Assembly (NCBI RefSeq): GCF_900102545.1
Contig: NZ_FNBN01000004.1
Coordinates: 124,001-188,000 of the forward strand
Length of the DNA stretch: 64,000 nucleotides
Source of the DNA: Chitinophaga filiformis
GTDB lineage: Bacteria; Bacteroidota; Bacteroidia; Chitinophagales; Chitinophagaceae
Direction of reading: 5' to 3'
Shown: positions 34,260 to 43,837 of the stretch, piece by piece
Layout: each line of letters opens with the position of its first letter
Position numbering within the stretch: the first letter of the stretch is position 1
The notes under the pieces: generated by a model
What the model saw: only the letters and a program-made list of their open reading frames with translations
What the model was told of the DNA's origin: nothing
Database searches by the model: none
Program-made: the position numbers and the translations under genes

Positions 34260-35306
34260 ATGGAAAGAATTATCAAGACCGGTATATGTGCATATGGCAT
34301 GTCAGGCCATATTTTTCACGCGCCCTTTATTCATGTACATCCCGGGTTTGAATTTACAGCCGTAGTGGAAAGAAGCAAACACATGGCGCAGGAAAGATAT
34401 CCGGAGGTGAAAGTTTATAAGAGTGTGGAAGACATGCTCCAGGACGATTCACTGGAACTGATCGTTGTAAATACACCCAACTATACGCACTACGAGTATA
34501 CTAAAGCGGCATTGAATGCCGGTAAACATGTAATTGTGGAAAAGCCTTTCACCGTTACATCTGTAGAGGGACAGGAATTAGTGGAGCTGGCAAAAAACAA
34601 GGGACTGTTATTGAGCGTGTACCATAACCGCCGTTTTGATAGTGATTTCAAGATCGTACGGCAGGTAATTGCCAGCGGCGACCTTGGGGACATCCTGGAG
34701 GCAGAGATCCACTATGACCGCTACCGTGAGGAATTAAGCTATAAGAAACACAAGGAAGCTGCTTTGCCCGGCACCGGGGGACTGTATGACCTGGGTTCAC
34801 ATCTGGTGGATCAGGCCCTGCAACTGTTCGGCAAGCCAGATGCAATATGGGCGGATATCCGCATCATCCGTGCTGAGTCTATTGTAGATGATTATTTCGA
34901 GCTGGTATTCTTCTACGATAAATTACGTGTACGCCTGAAATGTAGTTACATCACAAGGGAACCTATCCCCTCTTACCAGTTCCATGGACGTAAAGGCTCT
35001 TTCATCAAGACAAAAGCCGATACACAGGAAACGATGCTCCAGCAAGGCCTGATGCCAGGTGCTCCCGGATGGGGCGTAGAAGGCATCCACGAATGGGGCC
35101 TGATGCACACAGAGAAAGATGGTAAGGTGATCAGGGAATACCTGCCTTCTCCTAAAGGCAACTACCTGGAATACTTTGATGGCATGCACAAGGCACTTGC
35201 CACGGGCGCTCCGGTACCTGTAGAACCGGCAGATGCTGTAAATGTGATTCATGTAATTGAAGCGGCTTTCCAGAGCAGTAAAGAAGGGAAGATCATCAAG
35301 CTGTAA
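34260..35306 (+). CDS. Gfo/Idh/MocA-family oxidoreductase
   Basis: 348 residues: an N-terminal Rossmann domain, the NAD(P)-family signature EKPFTVTSVEGQELV at about 96-110, and the catalytic-region Tyr/His in LSVYHNRRFDSDF and GGLYDLGSHLVDQAL. These enzymes oxidise sugars and cyclitols; the substrate is unknown. It is followed by a bidirectional terminator. Confidence 0.93.
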   Translation: MERIIKTGICAYGMSGHIFHAPFIHVHPGFEFTAVVERSKHMAQERYPEVKVYKSVEDMLQDDSLELIVVNTPNYTHYEYTKAALNAGKHVIVEKPFTVTSVEGQELVELAKNKGLLLSVYHNRRFDSDFKIVRQVIASGDLGDILEAEIHYDRYREELSYKKHKEAALPGTGGLYDLGSHLVDQALQLFGKPDAIWADIRIIRAESIVDDYFELVFFYDKLRVRLKCSYITREPIPSYQFHGRKGSFIKTKADTQETMLQQGLMPGAPGWGVEGIHEWGLMHTEKDGKVIREYLPSPKGNYLEYFDGMHKALATGAPVPVEPADAVNVIHVIEAAFQSSKEGKIIKL

Positions 35307-35314
35307 CAGCAGGA

Positions 35315-35369
35315 TATAAAAGCAGAGAGGCCGTATCAAACGATGATACAGCCTCTCTTGCTTTTATAA
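35315..35369. terminator. Bidirectional terminator between oxidoreductase and recQ
   Basis: Left arm TATAAAAGCAGAGAGGC (from 35315) pairs with GCCTCTCTTGCTTTTATA on the right with a one-base bulge; inner GTATCA/TGATAC extends the stem. T-rich on both strands. Confidence 0.85.
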
Positions 35370-35373
35370 ATAC

Positions 35374-37278
35374 TTACAATAAATGTACTTTCCCATGTGC
35401 ATCCCTACCCACTCTTCCTTCAGCTATCAGGAACTGCATTACCTCCAGTAAAGCATCCTCTTTTACTGATAATAATCTGTTGCGCACATCAACCCATTCC
35501 ATTGGCTCTGCCTGTAGCTGCGCCATCAGTTGTACCGCTATTGCTTCTGCTTCTTTTCCTTCCAGTGGCTTTTTCTTCTTCTCTATGCATACATCACAGA
35601 TGCCACAGGCTGTGGTGTTCTTCTCTCCAAAATATTGCACCAGTGCCTGTGTACGACAAACCTCCTTATTACCGATGTAACCCAGCATAGCATCCAGCCG
35701 CTCCTTATAGACCTGCATTCTTTCTTTTATACGGGTCGTATCAATACGCAGATGTTGTGCTGAAACACGTTCCTGTGTAAAACATAACTGTGGCTCTTCT
35801 TTGCGCTGACTATACTTCAGGATACGGCGCTGATGCAACTGCTGTAACCATTCTATGATCTGTGATTCCGGCTTTCTCATCAGTCGCGCTACCTGCTTTT
35901 CATATACCGGCACAGGCGTATCGAAGATGCCTTCGTAGGTACGCAGTAATGTTTGCAGCAAGGGATCGAATACAGGCTGCATATCTGTAAAATCATACAG
36001 TGTTTGTTTGCTGATCACAAACTCGACACGGGAAGGCATAAACACACTTTCACTCAACTGCAGGATGCCTTCCTGCTCCAGGATCTTCAACGAACTATAT
36101 GTAATCGTAATATTCAGTTCAAACTTGCGAACGAAATCATTGATATCAAAATCATAGTACACACCTTCTGCGCTCCCTACGGGTACCTGCAGATAGTTTA
36201 CCAGGCACTGGTATACCTCACGGATCTCTGCCACTTCGGGGAACTGCAGCTCCATCATTTTGACCATTTCCTTCAGTTCCTGTTGCTGATACATCAGTAC
36301 TGCATAAGCCTTCTTCTCATCTCTGCCGGCACGTCCAGCTTCCTGGTAATAAGCCTCCAATCCGTCGGTAGCGTCGTAGTGAATCACCACACGTACATCA
36401 GGCTTGTCTATCCCCATACCAAAAGCATTGGTACATGCCATGACCCTGATACGGCTGTTCAACCACAGCTCCTGCCTTACAGCACGTTCTTCTCCTGTCA
36501 GTCCCGCGTGATAATAAGTGGCGGCAATACCAGCCTGTTCCAGCATATCAGCCACTTCCCTGGTACGCTTGCGGTTACGGCAGTATACGATGGCACTGCC
36601 CTGCACGCGCTGCAGGATATGCTTTAATTTCTCGGGTTTATTGTCTTCTTCAATAACACTATAGGAAAGATTATGACGGGCAAAACTTTTGGTGAATATG
36701 GCAGGCTGTTTCATCAACAGCTTCTCACAGATGTCCTGTTGTACTTTTGGCGTAGCTGATGCTGTCAGTGCCAGCAAGGGAACTCCGGGAAAATAACTTC
36801 TGATAGCTGCAATTTCAAGATAGGCCGGCCGGAAGTCATATCCCCATTGGGAGATACAGTGTGCTTCATCAATAGCCAGCAGGTTCACTGGCATACCATC
36901 ACAATATTCGAGGAAACGCTTGCTTTGCAGACGTTCAGGAGAGACATAAAGGAACTTGTATTTACCTCTACGAGCCTCTTCCAGCAGTCTTTCCACATCC
37001 TGGTAGTACATGCCTGCATAAATAGCGACTGCAGGTATATTCCGCTTTTGCAGATTGGCCACCTGGTCTTTCATCAGGGCGATGAGTGGGGTAACCACTA
37101 TACATACGCCTTCCCTGAGCAGGGCTGGCACCTGGAAACAGATGGACTTTCCACCACCTGTCGGCAGCAGGGCGAGTGTATCCTTCCCGTTGCTTACAGA
37201 TTGGATGATCTCTTCCTGTAAAGGACGGAATTGTGTATATCCCCAGTATTTTTTGAGTATGTCGGATGGATTGGCCAT
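35374..37278 (-). CDS. recQ: RecQ-family ATP-dependent DNA helicase
   Basis: 634 residues. Walker A is LLPTGGGKS, the DEAH box is LLAIDEAHCISQWGYDFR, and motif VI is near FGMGIDKPDVRVVIH plus QEAGRAGRD. Between the helicase core and the zinc-binding Cys set (CRTQ...CGICDVC, in the last 90 residues) lies an insert of about 230 residues with winged-helix-like segments; there is no recognisable HRDC domain. ATG 37278 is preferred to one 33 bases upstream. Confidence 0.9.
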   Translation of the reverse strand: MANPSDILKKYWGYTQFRPLQEEIIQSVSNGKDTLALLPTGGGKSICFQVPALLREGVCIVVTPLIALMKDQVANLQKRNIPAVAIYAGMYYQDVERLLEEARRGKYKFLYVSPERLQSKRFLEYCDGMPVNLLAIDEAHCISQWGYDFRPAYLEIAAIRSYFPGVPLLALTASATPKVQQDICEKLLMKQPAIFTKSFARHNLSYSVIEEDNKPEKLKHILQRVQGSAIVYCRNRKRTREVADMLEQAGIAATYYHAGLTGEERAVRQELWLNSRIRVMACTNAFGMGIDKPDVRVVIHYDATDGLEAYYQEAGRAGRDEKKAYAVLMYQQQELKEMVKMMELQFPEVAEIREVYQCLVNYLQVPVGSAEGVYYDFDINDFVRKFELNITITYSSLKILEQEGILQLSESVFMPSRVEFVISKQTLYDFTDMQPVFDPLLQTLLRTYEGIFDTPVPVYEKQVARLMRKPESQIIEWLQQLHQRRILKYSQRKEEPQLCFTQERVSAQHLRIDTTRIKERMQVYKERLDAMLGYIGNKEVCRTQALVQYFGEKNTTACGICDVCIEKKKKPLEGKEAEAIAVQLMAQLQAEPMEWVDVRNRLLSVKEDALLEVMQFLIAEGRVGRDAHGKVHLL

Positions 37279-37329
37279 ATGGTGCAGCTGTAAAAATAAA
37301 GAATTGCTCACATCTGCACATGCAGGCTA

Positions 37330-39435
37330 TCAGATCACTTTCTTATAGCGTAGTCTCACAGAGTTTACTGCCAGTACAATATCAGAAAGCGCCATGACAC
37401 CCGCTCCGGATATCGGGCTTAAAACGCCGAAGGCCGCAAAAGGAATAGCGATAATGTTATAAATGAAAGCCCAGAAAAGATTCTGTTTGATGGTGAGATA
37501 AGTATGACGTCCCAGTCCCAGCGCCAATGGCAGGGAAGAAAGACGATTATTCAGCAGTATTACATTCGCGCTCTGCATAGCCACATGAGTAGCATCGCTC
37601 AGGGAAATACCAATGCTGGCCCTTGCCAATGCAGGAGCATCATTGATACCATCTCCCACCATAGCTACGGCGGCCTCCTTCATGAGGGCGTCTATCTTTT
37701 GCAGTTTCTGTTCAGGCGTCTGCCCTGCAAACACTTCCGTAATGCCTGTCTGAGCAGCCAGCTCTCTACATTTGCGCTCGGTATCCCCACTCAGCAGCAC
37801 AGTTTTGATCCCCTCCTGCTGCAGCTGTTTAACCATCAATGCAGCGTCAGGTCTGATCTCATCTATCAAATCAATCCAGCCTGCCAGTTGTCCGTTCTTC
37901 AGCAAATAGATGTTATGACTGTCATCTGAGGTGACTTTTTCTGCCAGTACAAAGGAGCCAAGTTGCCATTCATTGCCTGCGCCATCCCTGGCCCGCATAC
38001 CCCGGCCTTTGATCTCTCTTACCTGCTGTAAGGGCATTTCTCCCTCGCCTTTCCATAAGCCGGCAAGTGAGCGGGCAATAGGGTGAGAGGAGTATTTCTC
38101 CAGGCTATACACTACCTTTTTGAATTCCTGTTCTGTCATTCCTTCAAAATGATAGTTCCCTACCTGTAGTTTACCGGTGGTGAGGGTACCGGTTTTATCC
38201 AGCACCACATACCTGATATCTTTGAATGCTTCCAGTGTATTGGCGCCTTTGATGAGTATCCCGTTGTGGGCAGCGCGTCCCAGGCCAACCATTACTGCGG
38301 CAGGCGTAGCGAGTCCCATTGCACAGGGACAGGCAATCACCAGCACTGCGATACTTTTCATAATAGCTTCTCCTGTGGTCACATTTCCGAAAATGGCCCA
38401 TCCCAGGAAGGTAGCAATAGCAATACCCAGTACCAGTGGTACAAAAATGCCGCTGATCCTGTCGGCCAGCTTTTGCATATTGGGCTTACTGTTCTGCGCC
38501 TGTTTTACCAGTTCTATGATATAGGATAATACGGTGTCCTTACCGGTGGCAGTAATAAACATTTTGATACTGCCTTCTTCGAGGATGGTTCCGCCAATAA
38601 CCTTATGCTTTTCGCTTTTGGCCACAGGCGCACTTTCACCGGTTATCATAGATTCGTTGACATGCCCGCTGCCCCAGTAGATCGTACCATCCATCGGGAT
38701 CTTGTCGCCTGTATTGACCAGTACTTTATCACCCGGTTTCAAGGTCTGGTTCTCTACAACATGAATATGCTCATGGTTACCATGTTCCTGGATCAGTCTT
38801 GCAGTGGTGACCTGCATCCTTGCCAGGTCGGCAATGGCGGTGGTGGTTTGTTTTACTGAGCGCTCTTCCAGCAGGTTACCCAGGAACACAAGGGTAATAA
38901 TGGCTGCTGCTGTTTCGTAAAACATGTACTCACTACCAAGGTGCAGTAAGGTGCCGGTAAGACTATACCCATAAGCGGCTGTAGCGCCCAGTGTGATCAG
39001 TACATCCATATTGGCCAGCCTGTTCACCAGCGATCTCCAGGCGCTGCGGCCAAAGTGCCACATACCCATCAGGTATACCGGGGTAGCTAAGGCTAACTGT
39101 ACATAGGTATTATGCAGCCATGCCCAGTTTACCCACATATGCAGCAGTAAGGGAGCGGTAAAGACAGCGCAGAAGAAAAATTTAAAGGTCAGGGTATTCA
39201 GGAATAAGGTCCTGGGCTGAGGTTGGTCAGGCAATATCACCTGGTAGCCCATCTGACTGATGCCGTTCAACACATCAGTGGCAGAGGTAATTCCCTCCGG
39301 TAAGGTAAAGCTCAAATCTTCCGTGGCAAAGCTCAGGTTCACATCCTGCATCCCTTTATGTTCCAGGTATCTTGACACCGATTGCGCGCAGCTGGTGCAA
39401 TGCATACCTCTTACTTTACAACTGATCGTTTCCAT
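37330..39435 (-). CDS. copA: Copper-type heavy-metal P1B ATPase
   Basis: 701 residues: one N-terminal heavy-metal domain with GMHCTSC (Cys13, Cys16), eight predicted membrane spans, ion site CPC (369-371) in ACPCAMGLATP, phosphorylation site DKTGTLT (Asp413), the SSHP motif and GDGINDAP. This combination marks Cu(I)-exporting ATPases. The -7 box is at 39472-39479, overlapped by a dyad. It is upstream of recQ on the minus strand, about 50 bases away. Confidence 0.93.
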   Translation of the reverse strand: METISCKVRGMHCTSCAQSVSRYLEHKGMQDVNLSFATEDLSFTLPEGITSATDVLNGISQMGYQVILPDQPQPRTLFLNTLTFKFFFCAVFTAPLLLHMWVNWAWLHNTYVQLALATPVYLMGMWHFGRSAWRSLVNRLANMDVLITLGATAAYGYSLTGTLLHLGSEYMFYETAAAIITLVFLGNLLEERSVKQTTTAIADLARMQVTTARLIQEHGNHEHIHVVENQTLKPGDKVLVNTGDKIPMDGTIYWGSGHVNESMITGESAPVAKSEKHKVIGGTILEEGSIKMFITATGKDTVLSYIIELVKQAQNSKPNMQKLADRISGIFVPLVLGIAIATFLGWAIFGNVTTGEAIMKSIAVLVIACPCAMGLATPAAVMVGLGRAAHNGILIKGANTLEAFKDIRYVVLDKTGTLTTGKLQVGNYHFEGMTEQEFKKVVYSLEKYSSHPIARSLAGLWKGEGEMPLQQVREIKGRGMRARDGAGNEWQLGSFVLAEKVTSDDSHNIYLLKNGQLAGWIDLIDEIRPDAALMVKQLQQEGIKTVLLSGDTERKCRELAAQTGITEVFAGQTPEQKLQKIDALMKEAAVAMVGDGINDAPALARASIGISLSDATHVAMQSANVILLNNRLSSLPLALGLGRHTYLTIKQNLFWAFIYNIIAIPFAAFGVLSPISGAGVMALSDIVLAVNSVRLRYKKVI

Positions 39436-39463
39436 GATTCAGCGAATAATATTAATATCAAAA

Positions 39464-39479
39464 TACCTTATCAAAGGTA
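39464..39479 (-). promoter_or_regulatory. copA promoter -7 box (TACCTTTG) with overlapping dyad
   Basis: On the minus strand, TACCTTTGATAAGGTA is a 6-bp inverted repeat (TACCTT / AAGGTA) whose left half is part of an exact TAnnTTTG box (39472-39479), 37 bases before the copA start. A repressor or metal sensor could bind there. Confidence 0.4.
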
Positions 39480-39629
39480 CCGAGCACTGTTTTACGTGAA
39501 TAAAATATTAATGCAACGGAGTATCGACGTATCCGCTTATTGCACAGATTATCAATTCGTTCCGGATGGTTGAACTTTTAATGCAACTCGGTAGCAACCA
39601 ATGATATAGTAATTAGCTAAATTTACTCC

Positions 39630-40052
39630 ATGGAATGGACATTTTCTCAGGAAGAGCTGCCGGCTACCGCCGAAAGCTTCTGGCAACATTACAAGGGGCA
39701 ACATATATTCACCCTGGAAGGGCCGATGGGAGCAGGTAAGACTACTTTTGTGAAGGCGCTTTGTGCTGCCAGAGGCGTGGAAGATGCTACCGCCAGTCCT
39801 ACTTTTTCAATCATAAACGAATATGCTTTCCGGGAAAACGGTCAGGAATATACCATATATCATCTGGACCTCTACCGGCTGAAGGACGAAGAAGAAGCCA
39901 TAGCAGCGGGCGTTGAAGACACTATATACCGTAATCATGCAATCAGTTTCGTAGAATGGCCTGATATCATCAATGACTTACTACCACCGGATACTGTCCG
40001 GTTGCAGCTATCAGTATTACCCGACAAAAAAAGGCTTTTACGCGCCGGATAA
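39630..40052 (+). CDS. tsaE: tRNA threonylcarbamoyladenosine biosynthesis ATPase
   Basis: 140 residues; P-loop GPMGAGKTT, then TASPTFSIINEY (switch region) and HLDLYRLKDEEEA, all standard for TsaE. It drives t6A modification of tRNAs together with TsaB/D/C. The gene starts at ATG 39630. Followed closely by the alanine dehydrogenase gene. Confidence 0.95.
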   Translation: MEWTFSQEELPATAESFWQHYKGQHIFTLEGPMGAGKTTFVKALCAARGVEDATASPTFSIINEYAFRENGQEYTIYHLDLYRLKDEEEAIAAGVEDTIYRNHAISFVEWPDIINDLLPPDTVRLQLSVLPDKKRLLRAG

Positions 40053-40070
40053 TGCTTTGAACAAATGACG

Positions 40071-40078
40071 TATCTTTG
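40071..40078 (+). promoter_or_regulatory. Candidate -7 box (TATCTTTG) for alanine dehydrogenase
   Basis: Exact TAnnTTTG match, 41 bases before the ATG, with TTTG 12-15 bases upstream (40056) as a possible but closely spaced -33. Confidence 0.45.
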
Positions 40079-40119
40079 GATACGCGGAAAAAATCACCCG
40101 GACCAATCTTGATAATCAT

Positions 40120-41337
40120 ATGGAGCAAAGGCAAAAACCTGTTGTGAGTGCTGGCTTTACGTATTCACCACTGGAAGAAACGTTAGATATTCCACAAAAG
40201 AACTCCCGTTTATTTATTGGCATACCTAAAGAGACTTCCTTCCAGGAGAACCGCATTGCACTTACACCCGATGCGGTCAGTATATTAGCCAGCAATGGTC
40301 ATCATATTGTTGTAGAACATAAAGCGGGCGACGGCTCACATTTCTATGATACTGATTTTTCAGAAGCCGGCGCTGAGATCCTGTATGACAAGAAAGAAGT
40401 TTTCAAAGCGGAGATCATCGTAAAGTCTGCTCCACTGAATGACGAAGAAATAGAACTACTGCATCCTCATCAGATTGTCATTTCCCCTATCCACCTGGCA
40501 GCCCTCAAGATAGAGCAGGTACAGAAGATGATGGAAAAAAGGATCACCCTTCTCTCTTTTGAAAATCTGAAAGATGATGCAGGTACTTATCCAATCGTAA
40601 GAGCCATGAGTGAAATAGCCGGTGGTGCAGTCATGCTGCTCGCAGGTCAGTACCTCAGTAATGGCAATAAAGGAAAAGGTATTCTGCTGGGCGGTGTAAC
40701 GGGCATCCCTCCTACCAAAGTAGTGATCATAGGAGCTGGCATAGTAGGCGAATTTGCCGCCAGAACGGCGATGGCATTGGGTGCGTCTGTAAAAGTATTT
40801 GACAATAATATCTACAAGCTGAAACGCCTCCAGAACAATATCGGCGTGCGTATATTCACTTCTGTTATACAGCCTAAAGTACTGGCAGAACAACTCCGCA
40901 ATGCGGATGTAGCGGTAGGCGCCTTATCTTCCCAGAGCGGCCGCACACCTATCGTTGTAACAGAAGCGATGGTCAGCAATATGAAAGCAGGATCGGTGAT
41001 CGTAGACGTCAGTATTGACCGTGGTGGTTGTTTCGAAACCTCAGAGATCACCAGTCATGAGAACCCTGTCTTCAAAAAATATGACGTTGTGCATTATTGC
41101 GTTCCCAACATCCCCTCAGGGTTCGCCCGCACAGCATCAGAAGCGATCAGTAATGTACTGATGCCTCTGTTGCTGGAAGCTGCCGATGATGGCGGTTTTG
41201 AAAATCTTGTATGGATAAAACGCGGTGTACGTAATGGTATTTATCTCTACAAAGGAGCACTGACCAATTACCATCTCAGTGAAAAATTCAAACTGAAATA
41301 TACCGACCTGGAATTGCTGCTGGCAGTAAAAGGTTAG
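40120..41337 (+). CDS. ald: Alanine dehydrogenase
   Basis: 405 residues, about 35 longer at the N-terminus than Bacillus Ald. It converts L-alanine to pyruvate and ammonia with NAD. Motifs: GIPKETSFQENRIALTPD, the cofactor loop VVIIGAGIVGEFAARTA, and the active-site region SIDRGGCFETSE followed by VVHYCVPNIPS. Its stop codon overlaps the stop of the convergent gene by 4 bases. A catabolic or osmotic role is possible. Confidence 0.93.
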   Translation: MEQRQKPVVSAGFTYSPLEETLDIPQKNSRLFIGIPKETSFQENRIALTPDAVSILASNGHHIVVEHKAGDGSHFYDTDFSEAGAEILYDKKEVFKAEIIVKSAPLNDEEIELLHPHQIVISPIHLAALKIEQVQKMMEKRITLLSFENLKDDAGTYPIVRAMSEIAGGAVMLLAGQYLSNGNKGKGILLGGVTGIPPTKVVIIGAGIVGEFAARTAMALGASVKVFDNNIYKLKRLQNNIGVRIFTSVIQPKVLAEQLRNADVAVGALSSQSGRTPIVVTEAMVSNMKAGSVIVDVSIDRGGCFETSEITSHENPVFKKYDVVHYCVPNIPSGFARTASEAISNVLMPLLLEAADDGGFENLVWIKRGVRNGIYLYKGALTNYHLSEKFKLKYTDLELLLAVKG

Positions 41338-42578
41338 AAGCCGATAGCAGCCAGGATCTGGAAGCTGTGAATAGCGGTTCTCCCGGCTGGATAAGGAGAG
41401 AACCCATTGCCCGTTGTATATCTTGCTTCGGCACTCACTTTGTAGATCTTCACGCCTATTCCGCCTATGAGTGTCTGCTCATATTTACGTGGCTCGTCAA
41501 TGGCTACCTCCCATTCCCTGTCAGGACTTCTCAATAGTCCGTTCTCATTTGTTTTAATTACGAATCCATTTCCTAATCCGACATTGATATAAGGCCTTAT
41601 TGGGGTTTTAGTCGGATAGGTATAACGGAATAATGTATTCACCTGCAGATAGGTGAACCCGAACTTCACAATCTGGCCGGCGTATATGCCATGCAAAGCC
41701 CCGGTTGTTTCCAGCTTTTTATATAATAGTTCCGGCACAAATGAAATATTACGCCCGTTACGGCCCAGCGGAATATCAGCCCAGATACCACCTATAGGAC
41801 CTTTGGAGTTTTCATATTCACCCAGTCCGATATAAGCAGAACCTTTAAAAGGATAGCTGGTAAAAGCCATTCCGCCCATAATGCCGAAGGTTACCGGCAG
41901 GCGTTTTTTCTTCTGTACAGTTACCGGTTCACTTGTTTGGGCTCCTGGTTCCTTATAGTTGTTGTACGCGAGGAAGAGCTTTTTCAGATTAGGTTCCCGG
42001 TAAGCTACCTGGCTGGCTTTTTTGGCCAGCGCTGCATTATCCGCAAATAAAGCCGCCAGCTGATCCTTGTATTTTTCTTCAGTAAAAATACCGCTGCCGG
42101 AAGCACGCTCTACATACTGTTGTATATATTCCAGCTCAGTAGCTGGTACATCAACCGCATCATATACGTAGTGAACCCTGGAGAATTTATCAACATACTC
42201 ATACAGGTTATAACGACCTGTTACCATTCTCATCAGGAATACCGGGGTATCCTGTACAATGCGTTCTGTTTTTTCATTCAGACTATTGACATCCTGTTTG
42301 GTTATATCAATACGCAGTTTCCGGCTTACATATACTACTTCCGGTTCAGCCATTTTAAACCCATTGATATCTGCAGGTTTAAAGTGTTGTTCATTTCCGT
42401 TCGACAGGCTTTCCTTAAAGTCAATTTCATTGGGAGACTGGTACCAGTTGCGGAAATCAATAAATCCTTTCAGGGAATCATTCTTTGAAGTAACGATCAC
42501 ACCAGGAACATAATTACGTTGTGCTACGACAGCATAGGTCATCAGCATACAGCACAGGCAGAGGGATATAACTCTCAT
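41334..42578 (-). CDS. Predicted outer-membrane beta-barrel protein, unknown function
   Basis: 414 residues with a signal peptide (MRVISLCLCCMLMTYAVVAQ). The first 200 residues are a mixed domain (VPGVIVTSKNDSLKGFIDF, KYKDQLAALFAD), the second half consists of short alternating strands (FGIMGGMAFTSYPF, ISFVPELLYKKLE, VNTLFRYTYP, GVKIYKVSAEARYT) typical of an outer-membrane barrel. It could be a porin or assembly-associated barrel. No family named with confidence. Confidence 0.8.
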   Translation of the reverse strand: MRVISLCLCCMLMTYAVVAQRNYVPGVIVTSKNDSLKGFIDFRNWYQSPNEIDFKESLSNGNEQHFKPADINGFKMAEPEVVYVSRKLRIDITKQDVNSLNEKTERIVQDTPVFLMRMVTGRYNLYEYVDKFSRVHYVYDAVDVPATELEYIQQYVERASGSGIFTEEKYKDQLAALFADNAALAKKASQVAYREPNLKKLFLAYNNYKEPGAQTSEPVTVQKKKRLPVTFGIMGGMAFTSYPFKGSAYIGLGEYENSKGPIGGIWADIPLGRNGRNISFVPELLYKKLETTGALHGIYAGQIVKFGFTYLQVNTLFRYTYPTKTPIRPYINVGLGNGFVIKTNENGLLRSPDREWEVAIDEPRKYEQTLIGGIGVKIYKVSAEARYTTGNGFSPYPAGRTAIHSFQILAAIGF

Positions 42579-42601
42579 ATAGGCACAGGTGATTAATGAT
42601 A

Positions 42602-42629
42602 AGGTCCCGGACCAGGTGGCCCGGGACCT
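42602..42629 (-). terminator. Hairpin terminator after uppP
   Basis: AGGTCCCGG (42602-42610) and CCGGGACCT (42621-42629) form a 9-bp stem with a 10-nt loop, 22 bases past the uppP stop on the minus strand. T-tract weak on the minus side. Confidence 0.6.
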
Positions 42630-42650
42630 GTCTTTTATTTTAAAGTTTAA

Positions 42651-43451
42651 TTAAACAGATAATTTATAACCAAGTCCGATAGCTGCCAGGATAGCGATAC
42701 CTACCACAATACGGTAGTATCCCCACACCCTGAAACCATATTTCTTCAAGGTGTTGATGAAGAATTTTATGGCGATCATTGCTACGATGAATGCCACGAT
42801 GTTTCCTACGAGCAGGAGCTTCAGGTTATCGGTATTGGACATCAGCAGTTCACGGCCTTTCAGCAGTTTATAACCAGTAGCGGCAGCCATGGTGGGTACT
42901 GCCAGGAAGAAGGAAAATTCTGCAGCGACATTGCGTGTCAGCTTCTGTTGCATACCACCGATGATGGTAGCGGCACTACGGCTCACACCTGGTATCATGG
43001 CTACACATTGCCAGAAACCAATACGCAAGGCCTTGAAAAGGCTCATTTCTTCATCCTTTTCTATGGTTGGATTGGTGAACCAGTTGTCTACAAATAACAG
43101 GACAATACCTCCCAGCAATAAAGTGATGCCTACAACCAGGGGGCTTTCCAGCAGTGCGTCAATACGATCTGCAAATAAGTATCCTACAATCAGTGCTGGT
43201 AATACCGCCACGACCAGTTTGATATAAAAACTGACCCTGTTCTTATCGAATACCAGGAATTTCCTCCAGTATAAGACCACAACAGCGAGGATGGCACCCA
43301 GCTGGATACAAACTTCAAACAGTTTGGTAAATTCGTCCTTATTGAGCTTTAACAATGCACTGGTGATCACCATATGCCCTGTTGATGATACAGGTAAGAA
43401 TTCGGTTAATCCTTCCACGATCGCAATAATAATCGCCTGCCAGAGATCCAT
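42651..43451 (-). CDS. uppP: Undecaprenyl-diphosphate phosphatase
   Basis: 266-residue polytopic inner-membrane enzyme that recycles the undecaprenyl carrier for peptidoglycan synthesis. Both signature motifs are present: EGLTEFLPVSSTGHM near the N-terminus and GVSRSAATIIGGM (about 165-177). ATG 43451 is preferred over a longer start (43529) whose leader (NVHGDEMLIAFFL...) would put an extra hydrophobic stretch before the conserved start. Third gene of ftsX-DUF3098-uppP. Confidence 0.93.
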   Translation of the reverse strand: MDLWQAIIIAIVEGLTEFLPVSSTGHMVITSALLKLNKDEFTKLFEVCIQLGAILAVVVLYWRKFLVFDKNRVSFYIKLVVAVLPALIVGYLFADRIDALLESPLVVGITLLLGGIVLLFVDNWFTNPTIEKDEEMSLFKALRIGFWQCVAMIPGVSRSAATIIGGMQQKLTRNVAAEFSFFLAVPTMAAATGYKLLKGRELLMSNTDNLKLLLVGNIVAFIVAMIAIKFFINTLKKYGFRVWGYYRIVVGIAILAAIGLGYKLSV

Positions 43452-43545
43452 GACAATAAAAGAGTTTAAGTGCTGAAGTATTGTTATCAAAAAAAAGGCG
43501 ATGAGCATTTCATCGCCGTGAACATTCAATATCTTATATGCATCC

Positions 43546-43812
43546 TTATTTAGGCTTACGCATGATTGCGTAGATCTCTACGATCAGTCCCAGCACAATC
43601 ACGATTGGCGCCAGGGTGATACGACGGAAGCTATAAACTTCTTCAGGTTTGAATGAATTGGGATCATCGCTGTTACCTCCCATCATTAACAGGAAACCTA
43701 CGACAACGATTGCCAGTCCGGCGATCATGAATTTGTAATTCTCTTTTGCAAAAACAGGGCGTACTTCTACGCCTGCTTTCTCAACGGTAATATGCTTGGA
43801 TGCTTTACTCAT
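43546..43812 (-). CDS. DUF3098 small membrane protein
   Basis: 88 residues with two hydrophobic spans (IAGLAIVVVGFLLMMGG and LAPIVIVLGLIVEIYAIM) and the conserved SFRRITLAP loop between. It sits between ftsX and uppP, an arrangement I recall as common in Bacteroidota. Function unknown; the neighbours suggest cell-wall or division work. Confidence 0.9.
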   Translation of the reverse strand: MSKASKHITVEKAGVEVRPVFAKENYKFMIAGLAIVVVGFLLMMGGNSDDPNSFKPEEVYSFRRITLAPIVIVLGLIVEIYAIMRKPK

Positions 43813-43837
43813 AGTATCGTGTGGTGAAATTATCAGA

